In this document: positions 32,760-40,911 of the stretch, piece after piece | Layout: every line of letters starts with the position of its first letter | Position numbering within the stretch: position 1 is the stretch's first letter | Origin: Meiothermus granaticius NBRC 107808 | GTDB lineage: Bacteria > Deinococcota > Deinococci > Deinococcales > Thermaceae | Assembly (NCBI RefSeq): GCF_003574355.1 | Contig: NZ_QWLB01000029.1 | Location: forward strand, 1-47,584 | Direction of reading: 5' to 3' | DNA: 47,584 nt | Program-made: the position numbers and the translations under genes | The notes under the pieces: generated by a model | Databases searched by the model: none | Seen by the model: only the letters and a program-made list of their open reading frames with translations | What the model was told of the DNA's origin: nothing

Positions 32760-33620
32760 ATGATCATTCCCCCCTTGCCTACGCCCTTTGACTCCAAAGG
32801 CTACCTGGACTCCGAAGCGTTTCGCGCCCTCGCCCAAGCGGTCGAACCCCATGTGGATGGCCTTCTGTTTTACGGTTCGAATGGGGAGGGGGTACACCTC
32901 AGCAAGGATGAGCGGAGAGCCGGGCTGGCCGCCCAAAGCCCCACCAAGCCGGTCTGGGTTGGCTTGATGGAGGAGACCCTGGCCCAAGCGCAGGTGGCCT
33001 TGGAAGAGGCGGCAGCGCTTGGGGCAAGGTCGCTGGTGACGCCGCCGCGCTACTACGAGTCCCAGCTTGGGACGGAGGGTTTTCTCAACTACTATCGAAC
33101 CCTGGCCGAGACGGGTAAGGGGGAGATCTGGCTTTACCATGTGCCCCAAAACACCAAAGTGCAGCTACCGTTGCCGGTGATTGCCGAGCTTTCAAAGCAC
33201 CCGGGGATCACCGGGATCAAAGACTCGAGCGGGGATTTGGCTCGGATGGCCTTCTACGCCTCGCAGAAGCTGAGCCTGGAGTTGTACACCGGCAGTGCCC
33301 CCAACTTCCTGGGGGCACTGGCCCTGGGCGCCAAGGGGGGAATTATGGCGGTGGCCAACCTGGCCCCTAAGCCCTACAAGATGCTGCTCTCGGCCTGGCA
33401 GGCGGGAAAGATCGCGGAGGCTCAGGCCCTGCAAAACCGCCTCGAGCCCTTTGGGCGGGGCCTGGCCGCGGGGGGGGTGGTTTTGCTGAAGCAAGCCCTG
33501 CGGCATCTGGGGTTGCCGGGAGGATACCCAAGGCCGCCCTACGGGGCCGAGAGCCCGGCTTGGGCCAGCTTCAAGCCCATCCTCGAGGAGTTTAGGGCGG
33601 AGGGTTGGACGGTCGCCTGA
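32760..33620 (+). CDS. DapA/N-acetylneuraminate-lyase-family aldolase
   Basis: 286 aa, a TIM-barrel class I aldolase. The Schiff-base Lys154 is in TGIKDSSGDL and Tyr126 in WLYHVPQNT. The pyruvate-binding loop reads YGSNGEG, whereas true dihydrodipicolinate synthases have GTTGE; the two Thr of that motif are missing. Thermaceae make lysine through alpha-aminoadipate, so a DAP-pathway role is doubtful. A 2-keto-acid aldolase (KDG, 4-hydroxy-2-oxoglutarate or similar) is more likely, but the substrate cannot be named. ATG 32760 is chosen over ATG 32745, which sits in the -10 box. Confidence 0.88.
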   Translation: MIIPPLPTPFDSKGYLDSEAFRALAQAVEPHVDGLLFYGSNGEGVHLSKDERRAGLAAQSPTKPVWVGLMEETLAQAQVALEEAAALGARSLVTPPRYYESQLGTEGFLNYYRTLAETGKGEIWLYHVPQNTKVQLPLPVIAELSKHPGITGIKDSSGDLARMAFYASQKLSLELYTGSAPNFLGALALGAKGGIMAVANLAPKPYKMLLSAWQAGKIAEAQALQNRLEPFGRGLAAGGVVLLKQALRHLGLPGGYPRPPYGAESPAWASFKPILEEFRAEGWTVA

Positions 33621-33667
33621 ATTTCCTGTATTAAGGCTCGGCTAAGGCGGGGCTCGAGAATTGCCGG

Positions 33668-33673
33668 TAGGCT
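33668..33673 (+). promoter_or_regulatory. -10 box of the LEA14-like lipoprotein
   Basis: TAGGCT, 7 nt before ATG 33681. Confidence 0.4.
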
Positions 33674-33680
33674 AGGGGCC

Positions 33681-34460
33681 ATGAAGCCCTTCTTTTGGCT
33701 GGCGTTGTTAGGCTTGGGTCTGAGCGCTTGTGTGCCGCAGGCGGTGCGACCCCAGCCCCCAGCGGTGGAGCTGCTGGGGTTCAATTTGATATCCCTGGAT
33801 CCCTTTAGCGGTAAGGCGGAATTTGACCTGCGGCTGCGGCTCACCAACCCTAACGCCTACACTCTGCCCCTGCTGGACAGCACCCTCACCGCAGAGCTGG
33901 CCGGGGCGCAGTTTCGCCTGGTGCTTCCGGGGATTGAGCTGCCCACATCCTCCCCGCGAGAGGTGCAGGCCCGGCTGATGGTCCCGGTGGCCGAGGGCAC
34001 CCGTGCGCTCGCCACCCTGGTCTCAGGACAGAGCACGCGCTTTCGGCTGTTGGGGGAGCTGCGGGTTCAACTGGGCCCGGCGACGGTTCCAGTAGGGCCG
34101 CTGACCTTTGTGGACCGCGATGTGCGGCTGGAGCTGGCCTTCCAGCCTCCAGCCTTCCGCATTACCGGCCTGAGCCTAGAGGGGACCACCCTGCGGGTGG
34201 GGCTCGAAGTGCAAAACCCCAACCCGATCGGTTTTACCTTGAGCGGGCCCCTGCGGGTGCAGGTGGGGGGGCGCAGTGTGGCTGAGGCCAGTCTTAATCT
34301 GCCGCTGGCCCCCAAGGGGAGCAGCCGTGGGGAGTTTCGGCTAAGCCTGAACGGGTTTCCAGGGGTGGGGGGGATAAGCCTGGATCTGGGGCTCACCGCC
34401 CAGATTCCTGGGATTCTCGAGCAGCCGGTCCACCAGGTGATTCCCGGTTTTCTGCGCTAA
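33681..34460 (+). CDS. Lipoprotein with two LEA14-like (WHy) domains
   Basis: 259 aa. The lipobox GLSAC puts the lipid on Cys17. Two WHy/LEA14 domains follow. The first has FDLRLRLTNPNAYTLPLLDS, the second LRVGLEVQNPNPIGFTLSGP; the NPN motif of the family occurs in both, about 120 residues apart. LEA14 proteins are linked to desiccation and stress tolerance in plants and many bacteria, by an unknown mechanism. Here it would be anchored in the envelope. No partner gene is evident. Confidence 0.85.
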   Translation: MKPFFWLALLGLGLSACVPQAVRPQPPAVELLGFNLISLDPFSGKAEFDLRLRLTNPNAYTLPLLDSTLTAELAGAQFRLVLPGIELPTSSPREVQARLMVPVAEGTRALATLVSGQSTRFRLLGELRVQLGPATVPVGPLTFVDRDVRLELAFQPPAFRITGLSLEGTTLRVGLEVQNPNPIGFTLSGPLRVQVGGRSVAEASLNLPLAPKGSSRGEFRLSLNGFPGVGGISLDLGLTAQIPGILEQPVHQVIPGFLR

Positions 34461-34526
34461 GGGGTTGGTTCAAGCCCCGAGCAAAGCGGGAGACCCCACT
34501 TCCAATGTGACTTCAGTCCTCTTCCA

Positions 34527-34549
34527 ATGGGCATTTAAGCCCATAATGT
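34527..34549 (+). promoter_or_regulatory. Palindrome and -10 box of mrp
   Basis: Inverted repeat ATGGGC-N6-GCCCAT (34527-34544) with AT-only spacer ATTTAA, touching the -10 candidate TAATGT (34544-34549), which lies 9 nt before ATG 34559. Such a position suits a repressor site. AATGTGA also occurs twice, at 34504-34510 and 34546-34552. Confidence 0.55.
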
Positions 34550-34558
34550 GAACACGAG

Positions 34559-35608
34559 ATGAGTCCAGTGACCGAAGCCTCGGTACTCGAGGCCCTACGC
34601 AGGGTGAATGATCCCGAGCTGCACAAGGACCTGGTGAGCCTGGGAATGGTAGAGGCAATTGTTGTGGAAGACCGTCGGGTGGGGCTCCGGATCAACCTGA
34701 CCACCCCGGCTTGTCCGCTCAAGGGCCAGATCGAGCGCGAGATCCAAGCGGCCCTCCGCGCCATCGGCGCAGAGGAGGTCGAGGTGGAGTTCAAGGCCCA
34801 GGTGCGTCCGGCCCAGACCACCGCCATCTCGGGCGTGAAGTACATCGTGGCGGTGGCTTCGGGCAAGGGAGGGGTGGGGAAAAGTACGGTCTCGGCGAAC
34901 CTGGCCGTTGCTCTGGCCTTAGAAGGGGCCAAGGTGGGGCTTTTGGACGCGGACATCTACGGCCCTTCCCAGGCCCAGATGTTTGGGGTTCAGGCGGAGC
35001 GGATCCGGGTGAATGAGTCCAAACAGATGCTCCCGCTGGAGCGCCACGGCATCAAGCTGCTTTCCATAGCCAACTTGATTCCCCCCGGTCAGGCCATGAT
35101 CTGGCGGGGCCCCATCTTGCACGGAACCATCAAGCAATTCCTCAGCGAGGTGGCCTGGGGTGAGCTAGACTACTTGATCGTGGACCTGCCGCCCGGCACC
35201 GGCGATGTGCAGCTTTCGCTGGCCCAACTGGCCAAGCTCTCCGGTGCGGTGATCGTGACCACCCCACAGGACGTAGCCCGGATTGATGCGGAGCGGGCCT
35301 TGGATGGGTTCAAGAAGGTGCAGGTGCCAATCCTGGGGGTGGTGGAGAACATGTCTTGGCTCGAGCAAGGGGGTTCCCGCATCCACCTATTTGGGCAGGG
35401 GGGTGGGCGGCGGATGGCCGAGGCCCACAAGACCGCGTTTTTGGGGGAAATCCCTCTGGCTGTGGCGGTGCGCGAAGGCGGGGACGCGGGGGTTCCGGTC
35501 GTGATCGGGGCTCCAGACTCAGCAGAGGCCCAGGCCCTGCGGGGGATTGCCCGCAATCTGGCCGGGCAGCTTTCGGTGCAGTCGTACCTGTTCCTCCCGA
35601 TGACATAG
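34559..35608 (+). CDS. mrp: Mrp/NBP35-family ATPase, Fe-S cluster carrier
   Basis: 349 aa. The N-terminal DUF59/MIP18 domain (TTPACPLKGQIEREI with Cys52) is followed by a deviant Walker A GKGGVGKST (102-110). LLDADIYGPS, WRGPILHGTIKQFL and DLPPGTGDVQLSL are the other signature stretches. It should carry 4Fe-4S clusters to target enzymes. The usual C-terminal CxxC, which bridges the cluster in the dimer, is absent: the segment after VVENMS reads WLEQGGSRIHLFGQGGG without Cys. Cys52 could serve instead. The SufR-like gene begins 7 nt after the stop. Confidence 0.93.
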   Translation: MSPVTEASVLEALRRVNDPELHKDLVSLGMVEAIVVEDRRVGLRINLTTPACPLKGQIEREIQAALRAIGAEEVEVEFKAQVRPAQTTAISGVKYIVAVASGKGGVGKSTVSANLAVALALEGAKVGLLDADIYGPSQAQMFGVQAERIRVNESKQMLPLERHGIKLLSIANLIPPGQAMIWRGPILHGTIKQFLSEVAWGELDYLIVDLPPGTGDVQLSLAQLAKLSGAVIVTTPQDVARIDAERALDGFKKVQVPILGVVENMSWLEQGGSRIHLFGQGGGRRMAEAHKTAFLGEIPLAVAVREGGDAGVPVVIGAPDSAEAQALRGIARNLAGQLSVQSYLFLPMT

Positions 35609-35615
35609 GTGGGGT

Positions 35616-36248
35616 ATGGCACTGGGCATGGGGGAGACCAAACATCGCATCCTCGAGCGCTTGCGCTCCAAGGCCTCTTGTGCGCACGACCTGGCTTCGA
35701 ACCTGGGGATCAGCAAGGTGGCGGTGCATCGTCACCTGGAAGCCCTCGAGCGCGAGGGCTTGGTGCGCTCCCACACCGAGAAGCACGAGGGGCGCGGACG
35801 GCCCAAGCAGGTTTTTGTGGCGGTGGACGAGCAGGCCCAGTACGCCCGGATGTGTGACGATATCCTGACCCACCTGCGCGACCTGTTTGGTAGCGAGGGG
35901 GTGCTGGGGGTGCTCTCGCGGCGCAACGCCAAGCTGCTCGGGGAGCTGGCCCCCCAGCTCGAGGGGCTGCCCCTGGAGGAAAAGCTGGCCCGGCTCAGCG
36001 AGTTTCTCAGCCAGCAGGGATACCATGCCCATCATTACCAAGAAGGAGAGTTCTGGTACCTAGAGCAGAAGAGCTGTCCGAAACTGGCCCTCTCGAGCCA
36101 GCATGGCGAGCTGTGCCTGGCCGAGCTCGAGATGTACCAAAAGCTGCTGGGGGTACTGATCGTGCGCGAGGAACGCATTGCGGCTGGGGGGAAGTGCTGC
36201 CGTTACCGCATAGGGGGGAAAACCCCTAACCCGTCACGGGTGGCCTAG
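35616..36248 (+). CDS. SufR-like Fe-S-sensing HTH repressor
   Basis: 210 aa. N-terminal winged helix (SCAHDLASNLGISKVAVHRH) with a basic wing (GRGRPKQVF). The C-terminal part has Cys154, Cys167 and Cys194 (SCPKL, ELCLAEL, GGKCCRYRI). The C-x12-C spacing and the final C-x-Y equal those of cyanobacterial and actinobacterial SufR, which holds an Fe-S cluster and represses the suf genes. One of the four SufR cysteines has no counterpart here. Directly downstream of mrp, so it probably regulates Fe-S carriage and itself. A 5-codon shorter start at 35631 is possible. Confidence 0.85.
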   Translation: MALGMGETKHRILERLRSKASCAHDLASNLGISKVAVHRHLEALEREGLVRSHTEKHEGRGRPKQVFVAVDEQAQYARMCDDILTHLRDLFGSEGVLGVLSRRNAKLLGELAPQLEGLPLEEKLARLSEFLSQQGYHAHHYQEGEFWYLEQKSCPKLALSSQHGELCLAELEMYQKLLGVLIVREERIAAGGKCCRYRIGGKTPNPSRVA

Positions 36249-37012
36249 GCTTCCATCTCAACCACCGGGGGCTTGGCTTGAACGTAGCGCAGCGCGGTCC
36301 AGACCAGAACGATCGCAAACACCGTGCGCAAGGCCCATTCGGGCAGAAGGTTGGCGATGTTCCCCCCCACAAAGGTGCCCAGTAGCACCCCCAACACCAG
36401 TCCCACGATGGCGTTTCTGGCGAAATCTCCGAGCTTGTAGTGGGTATAAGAACCCACGATGGCTGAGGGGATCATGGCCAACAAGCTGCTTCCCTGGGCC
36501 ACATGCTGCTCGAGCCCGGCCAAGAGCACCATGATGGGCACCATCACCGTACCCCCCCCTACCCCCAGCATGCCCGAGAAAAACCCCGCCAGCCCCCCGG
36601 CCAGGAGCAGGGGAACCACATAGAGCCAGCCCTCGGGCCGGGTGGAGACGTGGGGAATCAGAGGCTTCAGCAGGAGCAGCGCCGAGATCACCAGTAAATA
36701 CCAGCCAAAAAACCGCCGGAGCTTCCACTCCGGCAGGCTGTGGGCGAACTGGGCTCCGAACCGCGCCATGAGCATCGCGGTGGAAGCCGCAATCAGGCCA
36801 GCCACCCAGTCCACCGTGCCGTGCAGCCCGTAGGTGATGGCCCCGGTGATCGCGGTGAAGATCACCATGACCAGGCTGGTAGCGGTAGCGGTGTGCTGCG
36901 AGATCCGGAGAAAATGGGTCATCAGCGGTACGGCGATCACCCCACCGCCAAGCCCAGCCAGCCCACCAAAAACGCCCGCGGCCAACCCGATCCAGAGACT
37001 TACCCAGTTCAT
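36245..37012 (-). CDS. TauE/SafE-family membrane permease
   Basis: 255 aa from ATG 37012; 13 more upstream codons are open, but TATAAC ends 7 nt before this ATG. About eight hydrophobic helices in two similar halves. Each half starts with the family's Gly-rich motif: FGGLAGLGGGVIAVPLM and AGFFSGMLGVGGGTVMVPIM. The family exports or imports sulfite, sulfoacetate and other organosulfur anions; the substrate here is unknown. It follows mrdA on the same strand with 46 nt between them and overlaps the convergent SufR-like stop by 4 nt. Confidence 0.9.
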   Translation of the reverse strand: MNWVSLWIGLAAGVFGGLAGLGGGVIAVPLMTHFLRISQHTATATSLVMVIFTAITGAITYGLHGTVDWVAGLIAASTAMLMARFGAQFAHSLPEWKLRRFFGWYLLVISALLLLKPLIPHVSTRPEGWLYVVPLLLAGGLAGFFSGMLGVGGGTVMVPIMVLLAGLEQHVAQGSSLLAMIPSAIVGSYTHYKLGDFARNAIVGLVLGVLLGTFVGGNIANLLPEWALRTVFAIVLVWTALRYVQAKPPVVEMEA

Positions 37013-37019
37013 AGGCCTG

Positions 37020-37025
37020 GTTATA
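37020..37025 (-). promoter_or_regulatory. -10 box of the TauE/SafE gene
   Basis: TATAAC on the minus strand, 7 nt before ATG 37012, in the gap after mrdA. Confidence 0.45.
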
Positions 37026-37058
37026 CCACGAACCCCAGATTTTAGATTCAAACTCGGC

Positions 37059-38816
37059 TCATCTCGAGGCCTCTCCCGCAGCGAGGTTCCAGTATGCGCT
37101 CATCACCTTTTTGACCGCGGGTAGGGCCACATCATAACCGCCGCCGGAATTCTCGAAGAAAGCCACCACCACCAGGGGGGGATGGGGGTCGCTGGGATCG
37201 GTGGGGCCATATCCCATATACCAGCCGTGCTCATTGCCGAGCTTCTTCCCTGGGGTCTCGGCGGTGCCGGTTTTTCCGCCGGTAGGAACTGGGAAATTAC
37301 CCAACAGCGGTTGGGCGGTACCCCAGGTCACGGTTTTGCGCATGCCATCTTTTAGGTCTTGCCAATGGGTGCCCGAGACCTGGGTAAACCGAGGGGCTTT
37401 AACCTGATTCCCGATGGAATAGACCAGGTGGAATTCCGGCTGCCGCCCGTTTTCCACGATGGTGCTGAGCATCCGAGCAATCTGTACCGGGGTGACCTGA
37501 TTGGAGCCTTGCCCAATAAAGATGCTGAGGGTCTCGCCGGGATACCAGGTGGGTTCTGCCTTGTTGGTTCGGCGCTTCCACTCCAGGGTCGGTATCAGCC
37601 CGGTTCCCTCGGCGATCTCGAGGCCGGTCGGTCGCCCGACCCCCAGCTCATTGGCCCGCTTGGCCAGCTTATCCACCATCCCGATGGGGTCGAGCAGCGC
37701 GGCCTGGTAATACCAGGTGTTGCAGCTTTGGGCGATGGCCTCTTTGACGGTAAAAGGCCCCCAGTTGCGCGGGCTCCAGTTTCGGCGGATCCCCCCGAAA
37801 ACGATGTAAGGGGTGCAGTTGAAGGTGGTGTTGGCGGTGACGTACCCGTCCTCGAGCAGCATGCTGCTGGTGACCAGCTTGTAGGTTGAGCCTGGGGCAT
37901 AGGGCAGCACCGCGCGGTTGAGGGTGGGCTGATACTTATCGGTAAAGAGGGCCTTGATCTGATCTATAGGCCGGGGTCGTCGCCCGAAGAGGTTGGGATC
38001 GAAGGCCGGATTGGTGACCATCGCCAGAACCTCACCGTTCTCGGGATTGACCGCCACGATGGCCCCTCTGGCTTGGGTTACGGTAGGCAGGCCGTGCTGG
38101 CTGCGAACCCGATTGATGTCGTCCAGGGCCTCCTGAGCGGCTTTTTGTGCGACCCGCTGCAGGTTCAGGTCCAGGGTGAGCCGCACGTCTTGACCGGCGA
38201 CCGGGGGCTTGATCTCCTCGACCCGCACCCGCTGACCTCGAGCGTTGACCTCGCTGAGCCGGATGCCTTTGGTGCCGCGCAGGTAGGGCTCGAGGGCCGC
38301 CTCGAGCCCAGCCGCACCCACCAGTTCTGCGGGATCATACCCATCTTTGACCTGTTCCGGACTGGGGAGCGCGGTATACCCGATGACCGGCCCGGCAATC
38401 GGATTGGGATAAACCCGCTCCATCCGCTCGACCAACTGCAGGTTGGGTTCTCCAGCGGTGAGCTCGGCCAGGGTTGGAATCAGGGCTTCGGGCACGTTGA
38501 CCATCAGGTCTACCGGCTCCCCCTTGACCTTAGGCAGCTCCTTTAGGCCGATCAGGGCCAGGACACGATCCTTGAACAAGATGTCCCCGCCCTTGTACTT
38601 AAGATCTACAGCCAGGCGGTTGGTGGCGATCACCTTCCCGTTGCGATCCAGGATGCGCCCACGGGGAGCAAGGCTGGCCTCGGTACGCAGGTAGTTGCCT
38701 TGGCTTCGGGTGGCGTACTGCTCATACTGGATCACCTGAAGCTGCCACAGCCGTCCCACGAACAGCAGCAGCACCGCATAGACCAGTCCCAGCAGAATCC
38801 AGATGCGATTATTCAC
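37059..38816 (-). CDS. mrdA: Penicillin-binding protein 2 (elongasome transpeptidase)
   Basis: 585 aa, GTG start. A single membrane anchor (residues 5-22), the PBP dimerisation domain (APRGRILDRNGKVIA near 50), then the transpeptidase domain. Active-site motifs: STYK with Ser310, SCN at 364-366 and KTGT at 515-518. It cross-links peptidoglycan during side-wall growth, paired with RodA, which is not in this window. Its start overlaps mreD by 8 nt. Third member of the mreC-mreD-mrdA cell-shape operon. Confidence 0.96.
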   Translation of the reverse strand: MNNRIWILLGLVYAVLLLFVGRLWQLQVIQYEQYATRSQGNYLRTEASLAPRGRILDRNGKVIATNRLAVDLKYKGGDILFKDRVLALIGLKELPKVKGEPVDLMVNVPEALIPTLAELTAGEPNLQLVERMERVYPNPIAGPVIGYTALPSPEQVKDGYDPAELVGAAGLEAALEPYLRGTKGIRLSEVNARGQRVRVEEIKPPVAGQDVRLTLDLNLQRVAQKAAQEALDDINRVRSQHGLPTVTQARGAIVAVNPENGEVLAMVTNPAFDPNLFGRRPRPIDQIKALFTDKYQPTLNRAVLPYAPGSTYKLVTSSMLLEDGYVTANTTFNCTPYIVFGGIRRNWSPRNWGPFTVKEAIAQSCNTWYYQAALLDPIGMVDKLAKRANELGVGRPTGLEIAEGTGLIPTLEWKRRTNKAEPTWYPGETLSIFIGQGSNQVTPVQIARMLSTIVENGRQPEFHLVYSIGNQVKAPRFTQVSGTHWQDLKDGMRKTVTWGTAQPLLGNFPVPTGGKTGTAETPGKKLGNEHGWYMGYGPTDPSDPHPPLVVVAFFENSGGGYDVALPAVKKVMSAYWNLAAGEASR

Positions 38817-39288
38817 GCCTCAGCCCCGTAAACAGTCGCCCATACCGGGCGATGATGGGCAGACCCAGCAACACGGTCAGCACCATCTCTGAGAGCATAA
38901 CCGGCCACAGGGTGAGAGGGTTGAAGGAGCCCAACTTGAGCCAAAAGGCGATCAGCAAATATCCAGCCCACTTGGCCAGAAAACTGCCCACCAGTACCAC
39001 CAGTTGCCCGGCCAGCTCATCCCAGTGAACCAGCCGGGTCAGCCGGTAATAAGCGTAGGCCGCAAACAGCAACCCGACCGCATGCAGTCCGGGATACCCG
39101 GCGGAGAGCAGGTCCTGTATGATCCCTACCCCAAACGCCAGGGGTAAACCCACAAATGGGGAAACCCCGGTGATCGCCAGCAGTGTGGCCAGGTAGATCA
39201 GGTCTGGAGGGGCTATCACCTCCCCCAGTAGCCCGGAAAGGAAAGCCTGGAGAATGAAGGCCAGAACGAACAGCAAGACTATGCGCAT
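38809..39288 (-). CDS. mreD: Rod shape-determining protein MreD
   Basis: 159 aa from ATG 39288; the longer open frame upstream has no support. Five or so membrane helices, beginning RIVLLFVLAFILQAFLSGLL. FGVGIIQDLLSAGYPGLHAV matches the MreD signature (DlLsg...Gl). It is a membrane partner of MreC and PBP2 in the elongasome. The 108-bp gap from mreC shows no clear terminator or promoter. Confidence 0.92.
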   Translation of the reverse strand: MRIVLLFVLAFILQAFLSGLLGEVIAPPDLIYLATLLAITGVSPFVGLPLAFGVGIIQDLLSAGYPGLHAVGLLFAAYAYYRLTRLVHWDELAGQLVVLVGSFLAKWAGYLLIAFWLKLGSFNPLTLWPVMLSEMVLTVLLGLPIIARYGRLFTGLRRE

Positions 39289-39396
39289 AGATGAGGGGTA
39301 TGGATTCAGGATCCAAGGATTAGACGGGGGGCAGTCTTCATAAGGGGTACAGCAGGGGCCTACCTGCAGTGGCATTTCGGGCCATAAGGCCTGCCT

Positions 39397-40188
39397 TCAC
39401 AGCGGCTTGAGCACCTGGACTTCTTCCAAAAGGGAGAACTCGACCGCAGGCTGTACCATCACCACCTGCTTGAGGGCCCCAGCCGCCATCGGTTTCACCT
39501 CGGTGACGGTTCCCACCGTGAGGCCTGCGGGGTATAGCCCTTGCAAGGCTCCAGAGACCACCTTGTCTCCCACCTTGACCTTGGCCTCGGGGGAGAGCTC
39601 GACCCGCAGCATCCGAGGGGGGGCACCGTAGGCGATACCCCGGCCTGGGGTGTTGGCCAGCCGGATCCCCACCCGCGACTCGGGATCCAAGAGGGTACGA
39701 ACCACGGCCCCGTTGGGGCTTACATCGGTGATCACCCCCACCAGGCCCGCGGCGGTGGTCACCGGCATTCCTACCCGCAGCCCTTGCTTGCTTCCGGCTC
39801 CCAGGTAGAGCCGATGGTAAAACCCTGAAGGATCATCATCCAGCACCGGGGCTACATAGACCACCCCCACCCCCTGAGCACTCTGTACCCGCAGGGTGGA
39901 CTTAAGCTGGCGATTTTCCAGCACCAGGCGTTGATTTTCTTGCTTGAGCGCCTGGAGCTCAGCCAGCATTTGGCGCTGGGTCTCGCGCAGATCCCGCCGG
40001 TCGAAGAGGGCGGCTAGGGCGGCGCGAACGTTTTGCCCGAAGCGATAGGAAAAGCCGAACAGGGGTGCGGTACGGGCGGCGAATTCTCCGGGTAGGGTGG
40101 GGGCGTTCTGCCGGGTTAGGGTCGCGAGCAACACCCCTAGCAGCAGCAAGGCAATCAACAGGGTACGGCGCAGGAGGGTTTCGCTCAC
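39397..40188 (-). CDS. mreC: Rod shape-determining protein MreC
   Basis: 263 aa from GTG 40188, whose GTGA overlaps the maf stop; the frame upstream of this is a maf shadow. One membrane helix (LLIALLLLGVLLATL), a coiled coil near 70-100 (LAELQALKQENQRLVLENRQ), then the two beta domains with GVVYVAPVLDDDPSGFYHRL and NGAVVRTLLDPESRVGIRL. It scaffolds the peptidoglycan synthase outside the membrane. No mreB in the window. Confidence 0.94.
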   Translation of the reverse strand: MSETLLRRTLLIALLLLGVLLATLTRQNAPTLPGEFAARTAPLFGFSYRFGQNVRAALAALFDRRDLRETQRQMLAELQALKQENQRLVLENRQLKSTLRVQSAQGVGVVYVAPVLDDDPSGFYHRLYLGAGSKQGLRVGMPVTTAAGLVGVITDVSPNGAVVRTLLDPESRVGIRLANTPGRGIAYGAPPRMLRVELSPEAKVKVGDKVVSGALQGLYPAGLTVGTVTEVKPMAAGALKQVVMVQPAVEFSLLEEVQVLKPL

Positions 40189-40784
40189 CGGGCCCCTCCG
40201 AAGTATCCCAGCTCCGTGAGCCGCTCCCACACCCGGCTTACTGGCAGGCCCATCACGGTGTAGAAGTCTCCCCGCAGCCCCTCCAGAAGCACCATCCCCA
40301 GCCCTTGGGCTCCATACCCTCCGGCCTTGTCGAGCCCTTCGCCGCTTTCCACGTACCACTGGATTTCCCAGGGGGTGAGCCGGCGAAAGATCACCTCGGC
40401 CTCTGCTACGGTGGAGTGCAACTCTCCCCGGGGAATCACGATGGAAACCCCAGTGTAGACGACGTGACTGCGGCCTGAGAGCTGCTCGAGGAAACGCCGG
40501 TTTTCCTGAGCATTGGCGGGTTTGCCCAGTACAGCGCCTTCCAAAGCCACCACAGTATCGGCTGCCAGCACCCATTCCCCCGCTTTCCAGACCGCTTTGG
40601 CCTTCTCTTGAGCCAGGGCTCGAGCCATCTGAGCCGGGGGGAGATGGGCCAGGGTGGTCTCGTCGAGGTTGGCCGGGCAGGCGCGGAACGGCAGGCCAAG
40701 CCGGCGGAGCAGCTCGGCCCGGCGGGGGCTTGCGGAAGCCAGCACCAGCGGGGGGAGATCTGAAAGGGAAGGGGGCGGGTTCAC
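40185..40784 (-). CDS. maf: Maf-like nucleoside triphosphate pyrophosphatase
   Basis: 199 aa, GTG start with SD GGGAGG. N-terminal signature LVLASASPRRAELLRRLGLP, then Asp/Glu residues of the active site in VLAADTVVAL and GKPANAQENRRFLEQLSG. Maf proteins hydrolyse dTTP/UTP or modified nucleotides to monophosphates and can arrest septum formation. Maf genes often precede mreBCD, as here. It follows deoC by 127 nt. Confidence 0.93.
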   Translation of the reverse strand: MNPPPSLSDLPPLVLASASPRRAELLRRLGLPFRACPANLDETTLAHLPPAQMARALAQEKAKAVWKAGEWVLAADTVVALEGAVLGKPANAQENRRFLEQLSGRSHVVYTGVSIVIPRGELHSTVAEAEVIFRRLTPWEIQWYVESGEGLDKAGGYGAQGLGMVLLEGLRGDFYTVMGLPVSRVWERLTELGYFGGAR

Positions 40785-40911
40785 CGAACCTCCCGGAGGC
40801 TAAGGCAGAAGCGAGGACTCATGGCAACTAAACCCCAATCGAAGTTGGGCCGGGGATGGCTTGACCCCCAACCCTACGTCCCCCCAGTTTATCCTGATCG
40901 GAGTTTGCCGG

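Noticed and set aside
34461-34490. GGTTCAA flanked by GGGG and CCCC, like a tRNA T-arm
   Set aside because: No acceptor, D or anticodon arm can be formed around it.
40189-40575. Extension of mreC to 392 aa
   Set aside because: This is a shadow of maf on the same strand. GTG 40188 overlaps the maf stop and gives a normal MreC.
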